Under the pieces are notes generated by a model. That model searched no databases, had not been told where the DNA came from, and saw only the letters and a program-made list of their open reading frames with translations. From assembly GCF_029910095.1 (NCBI RefSeq), contig NZ_CP094526.1:2976001-3040000 (forward strand): a stretch of DNA of 64,000 bases, written 5' to 3'. The stretch's first letter is position 1; every line of letters begins with the position of its first letter. Positions 7,950 through 17,883 of the stretch are shown here, piece by piece. The position numbers and the translations under genes are program-made. This DNA is from Bradyrhizobium sp. ISRA464 (GTDB lineage Bacteria > Pseudomonadota > Alphaproteobacteria > Rhizobiales > Xanthobacteraceae).

Positions 7950-9706
7950 TCAGGACAACCCAGCCTCTTGATGCAGCTCGCCACCGCGCATCAGGCGGCG
8001 GGCGATGTCGGCGGTCTGCAGGGCCGCGCGTTCGGTCGGTGAATGGGCCGCCACATAGCGGGCAACCGCGATCAGGATGTGCCGGCCCGCGTCCGTGTCA
8101 CCCCACGCGCCGAATTGCCGGACTCCCGCCTCCAGCATCTGATACGCATGGAAGCCGGCATCTTCGCGCAGCACTGCATGGGCGAGCGTGGCGATCAGCG
8201 GCTGCGGCGCATGGCCGAGCGTGAGATGCCGGGCCACCAGGCTGGCGGCGAGATCGACCTGTCTCTGCCGGTCGAAGGCGTCGAGCAAGGCGGCGCCGAT
8301 CGTCTCGGGATCCGCGGGCAGATCATCGAGCTGCTCGGCGCCGTCGCCCGGGATGCGCGCCGGTGGCACATTGAGATAGCGAGCAAGGTAGAGCGCCATC
8401 GCGCCGTGCAAGACGCCGCGGACAGCCGTGACGTGCGTGTCGATGCTGGCAATGCCCATCCGCGTCAGCGTTGGCGTAGGTGAAGATGTGATGCGCCGTC
8501 TCCCAGTCGGCGTGCTCGTTGGCATTGCCGAAGCGCGCCAGCCTGAGCGCCGCCGCGTAGGCGAGGGATTGGCCGAGGTCCGCAGGAGCGGCACCGGCGC
8601 GGATCGCCTCCTTGAGCGCGTCAGCGATCCTGACCGGATTGTCACCGAGCAGCTCTCGAGCAAGTGCAGCGTGGCCCGACCAGTCGCACGCGCCGCGTCC
8701 GGCAGTGAACAGGTCCGCGACTTCGCTGGTTGATTCCTCACATAATGCAACAAGGTCAACGGGCTGGCGCCAGGCCGTCGATTCCTCGGCGCCACGGGCC
8801 GCGACCATCTGACCGACGACAGTCGGCAGCAGAGCCGCCGCGTGTTGCCAGCCGACCAGATCGAGGCACTCGAACGCCTTGTTGATGAAGTCGAGCGAGT
8901 GCCCGGAGTCGGCGAACGCCCGCTCGGTCGCGGCGGCGAACAGGGCATCAGCGAGTTCAGCCGGGGAGAAGCCGGCCGCAATCGCCGTGAGCAGGGTGCG
9001 CTCGGCCGCCTCGCGATGCCGCACGTTTGTCCAACGCCGCAGCCAGCGTTTGAGCGCGGCCGGCTCCGGCCGGCTGCCCAGCGGCGCGCGTTCCCGCCGC
9101 GGCGCCGCGCCGTCGCAGTCCGCCGCCACGCGGCGTGCGCCGTGGAAGAGAGCGAGATAGGCTTCCTCCTCCGGCAGCACAGGTAGGAGATTGGCGAGTG
9201 CCGTCAGAATCGTAAGACCCACGCCCCAGCCGTCGCGATTTTGCGCCCCGAACAGCGCCACCTGCCGGACGATTTCGGCCTGCGGTACGCCGGCCGTGAG
9301 CTGACCATGCACGGCCTTGGCAATGGCGAGGCCGAGGTCGTGGGCGAGGCCGTTCGCAAGCCGCTGATGCCAGTGCGCGGCGGGATCGGCCTGCGTGAAC
9401 GTGGTCTTCACCCAGACGTGACCATTGCGCACCTCGACCGGGCAGATCGGCACGTCGTCCGCCCATAGGTCGAAGGTACAGCCGCTTTCGAGATCGAAGC
9501 GAGCGTGGTGCCAGTGACAGGTCAAGATGCCGTCCTCGACGCTGCCGCGCTCAAGGGGGAAGCCCATGTGCGGGCACCGATTGTCGAGGGCGAAGACGCG
9601 CCCGCGGTCGTAGATGACGAGGATCGGACGATGGCACCAGCCGCCCCTTGATCTTTAGCTCCTCAAGGCTGCCCGCCAGCACGAATTCCTTGCTGGGCAA
9701 TTCCAT
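7950..9706 (-). pseudogene. Rieske [2Fe-2S] domain protein with two frameshifts
   Basis: The gene starts at ATG 9706 (MELPSKEFVLAGSLEEL) with GGGAGGG six bases upstream. A one-base shift near 9635 moves into the frame with the Rieske cluster ligands (CPHMGFPL and CHWHHARFDL). This is followed by about 400 residues of a helical domain seen in large Rieske proteins. A second shift near 8465 moves to the final frame, which ends HQEAGLS at 7950. Repaired, it would be about 585 residues. The reaction catalysed by the family is not established here. Confidence 0.8.
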
Positions 9707-10132
9707 GAGCATCCCTCCCATTGTTGCTTTGGGGGCACCGCAGGTACTCCGCAACATAGGCATCCTCTTGCGCAAAGGCGAGAGGATGCCGTGGCTTGGG
9801 GCTACGCGAAAGGAACCGCACTGGATCATCAAGCGGTACGGAACTGAGAACTCGATCGCGTTCGGAAGTTTCGACCAACCGTGTCGATGACAAGCAGCAA
9901 ACGCAGAGACAAGTACTGCGTGGCTGGTCAAATCGCGTGACCATCCATCGTCGCACCGCCAGCGAGTTGCCGAAATCGCCTGTCGATTCAACCAGCGCTA
10001 GGCCGTGTACTCGTCAATTGATCATGTCCGCAAAGCTACCCAGAAGCGATAAGACCTGCGACTGTCCAGGTGCGGACGGTCTCATATATGAGCCCGCAGT
10101 CATGTGCGGCGGTTCAATGGCACGCGAGCCGC

Positions 10133-10662
10133 TCATACCACTGTCATCTCGCGTCTGAGATCGGGAGCGAAGATGGCCTTCGGGATCAAGGCGTGAACGC
10201 CGCGCACGATGTCCACCACCTGCGTCACGCGGAAGCTCACCGCGTGCTGCACAGGGCGTAGGCGTCGAGCTCGCTGATCTTCGCCCGCGTCGCCACAAAC
10301 TTGATCGCATTACGCGCAGCAAGCGTCATCGCCGCGTTCAGGTCCTTGTCGAGCCCGATGTGTGTCCGTCTCCGCCACGGGCCAGGCCTGGTTCTTCTGC
10401 TTGTGGAGCATGATCTGGATGCGCAGCTCTTTAAGCCGCGTCTCCAGCGCGGTGAGCGAAATCTCGCCGTCCCCTTGCACCGAACCGTTTCCCTGGTCGA
10501 GGGAACCATGTGTACGCGACCATCAGGCTGGGAACGACGCATAGGTCCGGCGCCGGATTTCTGCGCCTGCGCAAGGCTGGTGGACCACGGTTCGACAGCA
10601 GCCAGCACACCCAAAAAGCTGCTCGCTTGCAGGAACTTCCGGCGCCAGCGGACACGGGCCGT
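10133..10662 (-). pseudogene. acetamidase/formamidase family remnant
   Basis: A Tat-like leader (RRKFLQASSFLGVLAAVEP) is joined after about 20 codons to the C-terminal third of an acetamidase/formamidase. Recognisable pieces are GDGEISLTALETRLKEL, LNAAMTLAARNAIKF and VVDIVRGVHALIPKAIFAP, spread over different frames. The middle of the enzyme has been deleted, and at least two shifts disrupt the rest. Intact members hydrolyse short-chain amides to ammonia and the acid. Confidence 0.7.
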
Positions 10663-10809
10663 GTAGCCGCGTCCGAGGAGCCTCTCGGACAGAAATCGGC
10701 CTCCGGCAACCAATGGGCCGCCGACGCCGATTTTGTCATGTTCATATCCAGGGAGCAGTCAGCCGAACGTGATCCGCGGTTACTGGTCGCATCCAATGCG
10801 ACACCCCAG

Positions 10810-11580
10810 ATGTCCGGTATGGGCCGCTTCGCCACGACCGCTCCGCTGTACGAGCAATTCCGTCCGCCATATTTCCCCGAGTTCTTTCGTACCGTGGCGC
10901 AGAAGCAAATGCTCGGAAGGCAGCATGCGCTCATCGATCTGGGCACCGGTCCCGGGCTGATCGCGCTCGGATTCGCACCGTACGTGGGACGAGTCGTCGG
11001 CGTCGATCCGGAGCCTGCAATGCTTGAGGCAGCAAAAAGGGCCGGTTCCCGCGCCGGACTAGACGTTGAGCTCATAGAGAGCGCGGCCGAGCAGCTTCCC
11101 CGGGACGTCGGCCCGTTCGACGTCGTCACGATCGGTCGGGCGCTCCACTGGATGGATCGCAACCTGGTCGGCTCGCTGCTGGAGCGGCTGGTCGCGCCAG
11201 GCGGCACGATCCTCATCTGCTCGGCGCGCTCGGCAGACGATGGCCGCAACGGCTGGCTCGACGCATACAACGAGGCGCGGCGTTACTGGTCGGGCGCCAC
11301 CGACCTCACACGTCATCGTCAGGATCTCTCGGCCGTTCTTGCCGGCACACGATTTCGCATCGAGGAGCCGATCGCGGTCGAAAGCAGTCACGAATTGAGC
11401 GCCAGGGACTTGGCCTACCGCACACTCACTTTTTCGACTTCGTCACCTGCGGCACTCGGGGACAAAGTCGACGCGATGCTTCGCGACATCGAGCAGCGCC
11501 TGCTGCCGTTTGGCCGCGACGGGTTGCTGCGCGAGGTCGTGATCGCGAAGACGGATGTTGCCCGCTCACCTCCGCTGTAA
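10810..11580 (+). CDS. class I SAM-dependent methyltransferase
   Basis: A 256-residue methyltransferase. It has the SAM-binding motif I LIDLGTGPGLIALGFAP, an acidic residue at VVGVDPEPAML, a motif IV-like stretch FDVVTIGRALHWMD, and GGTILIC as the following strand. The substrate cannot be predicted. The open frame begins further upstream but overlaps the acetamidase remnant, so the first plausible start is ATG 10738, 10810 or 10819; relatives begin near GRFATTAPLYEQF. The gene looks intact. Confidence 0.8.
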   Translation: MSGMGRFATTAPLYEQFRPPYFPEFFRTVAQKQMLGRQHALIDLGTGPGLIALGFAPYVGRVVGVDPEPAMLEAAKRAGSRAGLDVELIESAAEQLPRDVGPFDVVTIGRALHWMDRNLVGSLLERLVAPGGTILICSARSADDGRNGWLDAYNEARRYWSGATDLTRHRQDLSAVLAGTRFRIEEPIAVESSHELSARDLAYRTLTFSTSSPAALGDKVDAMLRDIEQRLLPFGRDGLLREVVIAKTDVARSPPL

Positions 11581-11622
11581 CGCGCACGAATTTGCCGACC
11601 CCTCACGCAGCGCGTCGCGTTC

Positions 11623-11901
11623 TCAGTCGCAGCGGCGCTCCCTGCGCGTGATCATGCGGCCGTCGTCCCGTTCACCGTGGTAGGCCGATGGTGACACCAC
11701 CTGGGCCGACGCCAACTGTGGTGTCGGCGTCATACCGCCGGCGATGGTCCTATCGTAGTCGCAGCAGTAGTCGCGGTCCCGGCCGAGCTGAACATCGACG
11801 CCCTAGGCCACCTTGACGCCCTCGGCCTTCGTCGGAGTGCTGAGTGGGGCAGTCATAAGTATCGCGGCGGCTGCGGCCACAGAAAGAGCGATCTTCACCA
11901 T
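11623..11901 (-). pseudogene. small secreted protein, broken by a stop and a frameshift
   Basis: A strong RBS (AGGGAGGA) precedes ATG 11901 and a signal peptide (MVKIALSVAAAAAIL). After 32 codons there is an in-frame TAG. Beyond it the same frame continues VDVQLGRDRDYCCDY, and a shift reveals TTVGVGPGGVTIG, typical of short exported rhizobial proteins ending in SERRCD. At least two lesions separate it from an intact gene. Confidence 0.6.
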
Positions 11902-12070
11902 TTGCGAGTCCTCCCTCAGGCTTGATTTGGAGATGCAACTGGCGCGAACCCCGAACCTCATCAAACTAAGGCCAAGCGTCGGATGTATGTCGCCGCAGGA
12001 ACTCTGGCGGCTGTTCGCAGTTATTTGCGCACATCATATCGGCCGACCCTTTCGACCGAAGGAGGCCAAG

Positions 12071-12374
12071 ATGTTCATTTCAGGTGAAGGTCTCCTCGTC
12101 ATCTTGCTGGCTGGCCTCATTGCAGGCTGGTTAGCGGGAAAGATTGTTGCGGGCGGGAGCTTTGGTCTGATCGGTGACGTCGCCGTCGGAATTGTCGGCG
12201 CTCTTCTCGGCACTTGGCTGTTGCCCCGCTTGGGGATCCATCGGCAGTGGCCTCGTCAGCACCATCATTGCCGCCACTATCGGCGCCGTCGTGCTCTTGC
12301 TCATTATCAGGCTGGTTAGCGGGGGATTTCCACGACGACGATGGGGCTTTCCGTGGCGAGGCTGGCGACTATGA
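12071..12374 (+). pseudogene. GlsB/YeaQ/YmgE-family membrane protein, frameshifted
   Basis: Starting at ATG 12071 behind GGAGG, the product reads LLAGLIAGWLAGKIV and GDVAVGIVGALLGTWLLP, the first two transmembrane helices of this small stress-associated membrane family. Near 12238 a one-base shift moves into a frame encoding the third helix (IIAATIGAVVLLLIIRLV), which ends at 12374. Without the shift it would be a normal membrane protein of about 100 residues. Confidence 0.75.
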
Positions 12375-12432
12375 GGCGATCCGAGTAACTCAGGAAGGGC
12401 GCGCGCCAATATTGCGGGAGACTTGTCAACCC

Positions 12433-12717
12433 ATGCCACGATTGCGCGCTTCAATTCTGCCGATAATCATCCTGGCGCAACTCGCCACACCGGCTGCATT
12501 GGCTCAAACTCAGACGCAGCAAGAATCGAAGCCGGGATCAACGGTAACGACGAAAATGGAAGATGTCTCGAAGTGGAGCCGACGGCAGTGGAACGCGGCA
12601 AAGGCGGAATGGTCACAACAGAAAGCGAAATGGTCCGATTGTCAAAAGCGGGCGGACCAGAAAAAGCTTTCGGGTCGGAAAAGCTGGACCTTTCTTTATA
12701 ATTGCATGACAAAGTGA
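12433..12717 (+). CDS. small exported protein
   Basis: The 94-residue product has a signal peptide (SILPIIILAQLATPAALAQ) followed by a Trp- and Lys-rich helical region (WSRRQWNAAKAEWSQQ) and a conserved tail with two Cys residues. I recall similar periplasmic proteins of unknown function in Bradyrhizobium. ATG 12433 is chosen because the leader starts there. Confidence 0.6.
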   Translation: MPRLRASILPIIILAQLATPAALAQTQTQQESKPGSTVTTKMEDVSKWSRRQWNAAKAEWSQQKAKWSDCQKRADQKKLSGRKSWTFLYNCMTK

Positions 12718-13179
12718 TTTTGCGGACGCGAGGCGCTCTGACGGCCTGATTTCGCGCCATGCTTTCTGCCGTTGGCAGCCGGCGCTTGGCGAGACGCCGG
12801 AAATCATGAAAGTAGTGACAGTTGCGCAAATTCATGCGCTCGCACTCCCTCGAAGAGTCGTGGAGACCTCACGCCCCCTCAAATGGCACTTGCTGCGGTG
12901 CTGATCGTCCCCGTGTCCTCTCCGGGCTCCACGACAGCACAAAATGGCCTGGCATCCCCAACTCTTAGGCGCTGCTCGCCCGCGCCGACGAGGTGATCGA
13001 ATGAGCGCGCCAGGCAAGCTGGCGCGATCCGGCCGGCGGAAGACCGGTCCGAGTAAGGGGTAGCGCCCGCTTGGTAGCGAATGTTGCGTGGCTCCTGGCG
13101 ACAGTGGCCGCGAAGCGTACAGTGCGATTGCACACGGATCCGAAGATAGCGCCCCCGGGTCTCGAGGAGGACCAACGTC
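12718..13179. other. no gene recognised (462 bp)
   Basis: No frame here shows family resemblance on either strand. The long minus-strand open frame across this stretch is a by-product of the high-GC gene beside it. Confidence 0.5.
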
Positions 13180-14349
13180 GTGAAGCAGGACTTCGACCTC
13201 ATCGTCTATGGCGCGACGGGTTACACCGGCCGTCTCATCGCCGAATATCTGGCGACGTCCTATCGCGGCGACGATGCTCCGTCCTGGGCGATCGCGGGAC
13301 GCTCGACCGATAAGCTCCGGAAGGTGCAAGTTGACATCGGCGCACCAGACGATTTGCCTTTGGTTAAGGCGGATGCCGCCGAGCCGACCAGCCTGCGTTC
13401 GATGTGCGAGCGCGCGACCGTGATCATCACGACGGTCGGGCCTTATCAGCTCCACGGTCCCGAGCTGGTGGCGGCCTGCGCGGCCACGGGCACGGCCTAT
13501 GTTGATCTGTGCGGCGAACCGGCGTGGATGCGGCGGATGATCGACGCCCATCACGAAGAGGCGAAACGGACCGGCGCGCGCATCGTCTTCTCCTGCGGCT
13601 TCGATTCCATCCCGTTCGATCTCGGTGTGCTCACGTTGCAGGAGAAGGCGCGTGAGAAATTCGGACGCCCGGCACGCCGGGTCAGGGCCCGCCTGCGCAA
13701 GGTGAAAGGCGGCATGTCTGGCGGCACCGCGGCGAGCGCCCAGGCGACGTTGGCCGCCGCCGCGCGCGACCCGGCCCTGATCCGGCTGCTGACCGATCCC
13801 TTCGCGTTGACGCCGGGGTTCACCGGGCCGTCTCAGCCGTCGGGCCTCCTCCCCGAATACGACCCGAGCATGAACGCGTGGCTCGTGCCGTTCCCAATGG
13901 CGCCGATCAACACCAAGAACGTGCACCGCACGAATTTCCTGTTGGGTCATCCCTATGGCACGGACTTCGTTTACGACGAGATGATGGTGGCGCCGGGATT
14001 TGGGGAAATCGCTCGCGTGACGACGGAGACGTTCGCCACGATGGTGTCCTTGTTCGGGACTGGCGGTCTCAAACCTGGCGCAGGCCCGACTCGGGAAGAG
14101 CGCGAGAAGGGCTTCTACGACATTCTCTTCCTGGGCGAGCTGCCGGATGGCCGACGGGTCGAGGCGGTAGTCACGGGCGACCGCGATCCGGGCTACGGCT
14201 CGACCAGCAAGATGATCGCCGAGAGCGCTCTCTGCCTCGTGCGCGACGTGCAGGGCGAAGGCGGCACCTGGACGCCGGGCGCGCTGATGGGTCCCGCGTT
14301 GCGCAAGCGTCTGAAGGAGCGCGCCGGCCTCACCTTCAGCGCGCATTGA
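13180..14349 (+). CDS. saccharopine dehydrogenase-like / trans-acting enoyl reductase family protein
   Basis: A 389-residue NAD(P)-dependent reductase of the saccharopine-dehydrogenase-like family. It has the Rossmann signature VYGATGYTGRLIAEYL at the N-terminus, TTVGPYQLHGPELVAACA and YVDLCGEPAWM further on, and FSCGFDSIPFDLG around residue 146. Mycobacterial members act as trans-acting enoyl reductases in lipid synthesis; the substrate here is unknown. It starts with GTG at 13180 behind GAGGAGG. It appears complete and stands alone between decayed genes. Confidence 0.85.
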   Translation: MKQDFDLIVYGATGYTGRLIAEYLATSYRGDDAPSWAIAGRSTDKLRKVQVDIGAPDDLPLVKADAAEPTSLRSMCERATVIITTVGPYQLHGPELVAACAATGTAYVDLCGEPAWMRRMIDAHHEEAKRTGARIVFSCGFDSIPFDLGVLTLQEKAREKFGRPARRVRARLRKVKGGMSGGTAASAQATLAAAARDPALIRLLTDPFALTPGFTGPSQPSGLLPEYDPSMNAWLVPFPMAPINTKNVHRTNFLLGHPYGTDFVYDEMMVAPGFGEIARVTTETFATMVSLFGTGGLKPGAGPTREEREKGFYDILFLGELPDGRRVEAVVTGDRDPGYGSTSKMIAESALCLVRDVQGEGGTWTPGALMGPALRKRLKERAGLTFSAH

Positions 14350-14429
14350 GGTAACGCTCAGAACTGCAGCGGCGTGCTGGATTACGTGAATCGTAACTCG
14401 ATTTTCGCTCGGCCATACATTTGTCGTTT

Positions 14430-15294
14430 GAGGGCCGTACTTGACCTCCTCCGGAAACACGATGCCGGTGATTGAGAGGGGGCCAAGCGCCGCCTCGTTG
14501 ACTTTGCGCACGCTGGCCGGCTGCATCACCGCCTGGCGGGTAAGTTCTGCTTCGGCAAGCCTGAGCAACTCGCGCGCATCGGTGGTCGCGGGCGGAGTTA
14601 ACTTGACCCATCGGCCGGTGAGCACCTGAGCGTCTTGTGGTTCCGTCGGAAAGCCGAACCTCTTGCCGATTGCCGCGCCGCTGCTGGTCTTCAGTTGCCG
14701 CAGCACGCCTTCGAACGCGGCGTCGTTCGTGCGGCTGGAGCGAGCCGAGCAGACCACCTCCAGCAGGCCATGCGGCGCGGGCGGCAGCGGCGCATGGCCG
14801 TCGAAAAGAATGACCGAGTCCTCTTCGGAAGCTCCTGCGAAATACGGCATCAACGGGTCGGCGGCCTGCTCCTCGAGCGTGGCGGCATTCATCCCAGCGG
14901 CCCTCTTTTCTCGCCGCGAGGACACGCAGGAGATGGTTTAGCCGCTCCTGGACAAAGTCGGCGACGAGCTGGTTGGAGTCCTATTGACCCGATTCCTGCG
15001 TGAGCAGGCACAGCTCACGACTGAGGGGGTTTTGATGGCGCTCGAAGCTCTCGTTCGGTGCAGCCACCGCCGGGCGAAAGAAGGGATGCAGCGGGGAATA
15101 CCCGATCCCAACAGCATCGGAGCGGACTGCCCGTCTACCGGCCAGTCCGCTTCGAGGATCAGGACCCCGTTTCCCTTGTGAACAGTTCGAGGCGCAATCC
15201 CGAGCCGCGCGAAGGCCGCCAGCTCGGCATCAAAGATCTCCGGCCAGATCGTCCACCAATCCTGGTCGTCGCCGGGCTTGTTGTGTTTGGCCAA
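14430..15294 (-). pseudogene. prokaryotic E2-like (ubiquitin-conjugation-like) protein, decayed and truncated
   Basis: From TTG 15294 the product begins AKHNKPGDDQDWWTIWPE. After a one-base shift near 15105 it gives YSPLHPFFRPAVAAP and ERHQNPLSRELCLL, which match the H/P segment and active-site Cys of E2-like domains (Prok-E2_B type). An in-frame TAG stands where a Trp is expected at 14984-14986 (QESGQ-stop-DSNQLVADF). A further shift near 14895 continues EEQAADPLMPYFAGA, GLLEVVCSARSSRTNDAAF and ITGIVFPEEVKYGP. Similarity then stops near 14430, where relatives would continue into an E1/ThiF adenylating domain. Non-functional as written. Confidence 0.6.
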
Positions 15295-15296
15295 AC

Positions 15297-15422
15297 TTAA
15301 CCCACGGGCCGGTGTCCAGGCGGCGTGCTAGGTCGCGGCGGACCTTTGCCAGGCGTCTCACTCGGCGGACCGGGCGGCACGTCCGGGTGCTCCGGATGTT
15401 CTGGATGGGGCGGTTTAGCCAT
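15297..15422 (-). CDS. 41-residue Pro/His-rich peptide ending in glycine
   Basis: The product starts MAKPPHPEHPEHPDVPP and ends STPPGHRPVG. ATG 15422 is preceded by AGAAGGGA, and the stop lies two bases before the start of the E2-like gene, so the two form an operon. It has no recognisable domain and would be disordered. The terminal Gly beside an E2-like gene raises the idea of a conjugated modifier or a partner peptide, but this is inference only. It is intact, unlike its neighbour. Confidence 0.55.
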   Translation of the reverse strand: MAKPPHPEHPEHPDVPPGPPSETPGKGPPRPSTPPGHRPVG

Positions 15423-15855
15423 CGTGAATTCCCTTCTCTGTTTGCTGTCACCTCGGCGCCGTGGCGCCGAGGTGGAGAACCTACTTTGGGGGACCAACTT
15501 TGCCCGCAGCTGCACCAGCTTGAACTTTCCGATCTCGGCGGACTGACGCTCGCTTAGAAAATTTTTCTGTTCGCAGATTTGTTTGAGCAAAATGGACGCG
15601 AAACGGCCCTGGATGGACGACTTGGGCTGAATTTCACATCAAGTGACTTTCTCGCAAGATTGAGATAGCGTCCATTTTCCCGTTACACATCGGGCCTGCT
15701 CCCGCGAGGAGCAAGAGACGAAGCCGTCCACTTAGGCGGCCAAAATTTTCCAACCTTTGGCTCCAGATATTTCGGAGTCCGCATCTACTCAGCAGTTTGC
15801 CGGGGCTCCGCGCCGGCGGGTATTGCATTGAGAGGCGTATTTTAGGAGGTCATTC

Positions 15856-16287
15856 ATGCTAACACGCAGAGATTTCGCCGGTATCGCATCTTGCGCGATT
15901 TGCGGACTTGCTGGATTCATGGCGAGCGATGCTTCCGCGCAGGGCACTCAATCAGCATCGTCGTCGGGTGGGGTTACGCGCAAGATCTTGTCGCAGATTG
16001 ACGGCCCGGTCCCGGGCTACACGACCATAGTAATGGACGTTACCATAGAGCCGGGTGTGGCGGTCGCACGCCACACGCATCCGGGGGTCGAGTCGAGTTA
16101 CGTCATGGAAGGAGATGGCAGGGAACTTCTGGTCGAGGGGCAGCCGATGCGCATAATCAAAGCTGGCGACGCATTCCAGATTCCGCCCGAGACACCGCAC
16201 GCCGGCGGCAAACCCTCGGAGACCAAAACCAGGCTGTTGATCAATTACATCGTGGAGAAAGGCAAACCGCTCGTGAAGCCGGTCTGA
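15856..16287 (+). CDS. exported cupin-domain protein
   Basis: A 143-residue protein with a Tat-type leader (LTRRDFAGIASCAICGLAG) and one cupin barrel. Metal-ligand motifs are RHTHPGVESSYVMEG in motif 1 and GDAFQIPPETPHAG in motif 2. Such periplasmic cupins often have unknown substrates. It begins at ATG 15856 with AGGAGG upstream. No operon partner is seen. Confidence 0.8.
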   Translation: MLTRRDFAGIASCAICGLAGFMASDASAQGTQSASSSGGVTRKILSQIDGPVPGYTTIVMDVTIEPGVAVARHTHPGVESSYVMEGDGRELLVEGQPMRIIKAGDAFQIPPETPHAGGKPSETKTRLLINYIVEKGKPLVKPV

Positions 16288-16289
16288 TG

Positions 16290-17870
16290 GGCTGATAGGG
16301 CGCGACGAGGATCGATGCGCATGGCTTGGCCTCGCCAGCCCTGCAAGGGTCTAGACCCTATGTTCGCCCTCTGAGGTGACGGGCGGCCCGCCCCGCGGCA
16401 AGCTCCTATCGAGGGTTGCGCCGGATGGTCCGGTGCCGAGCCTCAAGCATGGGGAGCGGGCCTGATGAACGATAGCATTTTCGTGGGGCTAGATGTGCAC
16501 AAGGCGACGATTTCGGTTGCGGTAGCCGAAGCGATGCGCGGCGGGGAAGTTCGGAACTTGGGGATTATCCCTAATCGCGCCGATCAAATCGCCAAACTGG
16601 CGGAGAAGCTTGGCAAGGGTCACCGGCGGGTAAATTTTTGCTACGAAGCCGGTCCCTGCGGATATGGCCTGCATCGACAGCTGACGGGACTGGGGCACAG
16701 CTGCATCGTAGTGGCGCCCTCGCTGATCCCGATGAAGGCCGGGGATCGGGTAAAAACCGACCGGCGCGACGCGGCGATGCTGGCCAAGCTGCATCGGAGC
16801 GGCGAGCTGACAGCGGTGTGGGTTCCGGATGCGGCGCATGAGGCCATGCGCGACTTGGTGAGAGCCCGCGCCACGGCGATGCGTGTGCTCGGCAAGGCGC
16901 GGCAACATCTCCAAGGCTTCCTGCTGCGACATGGGCGCATCTATGCCGGCAAGAAGGGCTGGACCCTGGCTTACCGTCGCTGGCTCACCACGGTGCGCTT
17001 CGATCACCCGGCGAGCCAAATCGTTCTGCAGGACTACATTCATGCCGTGACCGACGCTGAGGCCCGTGTGGACCGCTTGACCAATCAGATCGAAGAGCTG
17101 GCGCCACAATGGTCGATGACGCCATTCGTAGAGGCCGTGCAGGCCATGCGCGGCGTCGCCTTCATCGTTGCCGTGGCTGTGGTTGCTGAGGTCGGCGACT
17201 TCTCCCGCTTCGACAATCCACCGCCAACTGATGGCCTATCTCGGCCTCGTGCCGTCGGAGCATTCGAGCGGCGCCACCATCCGACGTGGCAGCATCACCA
17301 AGGCCGGCAACGCTCTGGCCAGGCGGGCTCTGATCGAGGGGGAATGGACCTATCGCATGCAAGCCCGCGTCAGTCGCAAGCTCCATGACCGTAACGAGCG
17401 CTTTGCCTCAAACTATCCGCGATATCGCCTGGAAGGCCCAGGTTAGGCTCTGCGCACGCTATCGCCGTCTGTCGGCCGCCGGCAAACCCAAGGTGATCGT
17501 CACCACCGCCATTGCGCGCGAGATGGTCGGCTTCCTGTGGGCGATCGCTCGTCAAGTACAAGTCGGGCCGGCCGCCTGAAAGAAGGCTGCGCCACCATAT
17601 CAATATCGGTGCCCAGGGCAGGAGGCAGGGCGCGGTGGGGAATCCTCGTGGCCTGTTATGAGCTGGCATTGCCGACGCTCGCCCCCTAGACCGAGGCAGC
17701 CCCAAGACGAAACCACGGTCATGCGGTAGCCAACCCGCGCATGAGAGCTTGATCAACCGTCGTCTTTGGCCCTGCCTCCTACCGTGGACACCTTCAAAGT
17801 CCAGCGCCCGGGCGCTGAGCCGGGAGCGGCTCCGCTTGATCAAGTCACTTGACTGCGAACATGAGAGCAG
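16290..17870 (+). mobile_element. IS110-family element, approximate limits
   Basis: A frameshifted IS110-type transposase gene is flanked by a 175-base non-coding left segment and about 290 bases of non-coding right segment. IS110 elements lack terminal inverted repeats, so the exact ends cannot be fixed from the sequence. In this family the non-coding end can encode a bridge RNA that guides recombination. Confidence 0.6.
16465..17579 (+). pseudogene. IS110-family transposase, two frameshifts
   Basis: ATG 16465 opens FVGLDVHKATISVAVAEA, the RuvC-like DEDD domain start, with VKTDRRDAAMLAKLH near residue 95. An inserted base near 17220 moves the reading to the frame with QLMAYLGLVPSEHSSG and GSITKAGNALARRAL, the serine-containing C-terminal domain. 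A second shift near 17397 moves to ALPQTIRDIAWKAQVRL, ending at 17579. Repaired, it would be about 370 residues. Confidence 0.85.
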
Positions 17871-17883
17871 GCTGTTGAAGAAC

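Noticed and set aside
12832..14925. 697-codon open frame on the minus strand
   Set aside because: It runs antisense to the well-supported reductase gene and joins the E2-like remnant only by chance in high-GC DNA.
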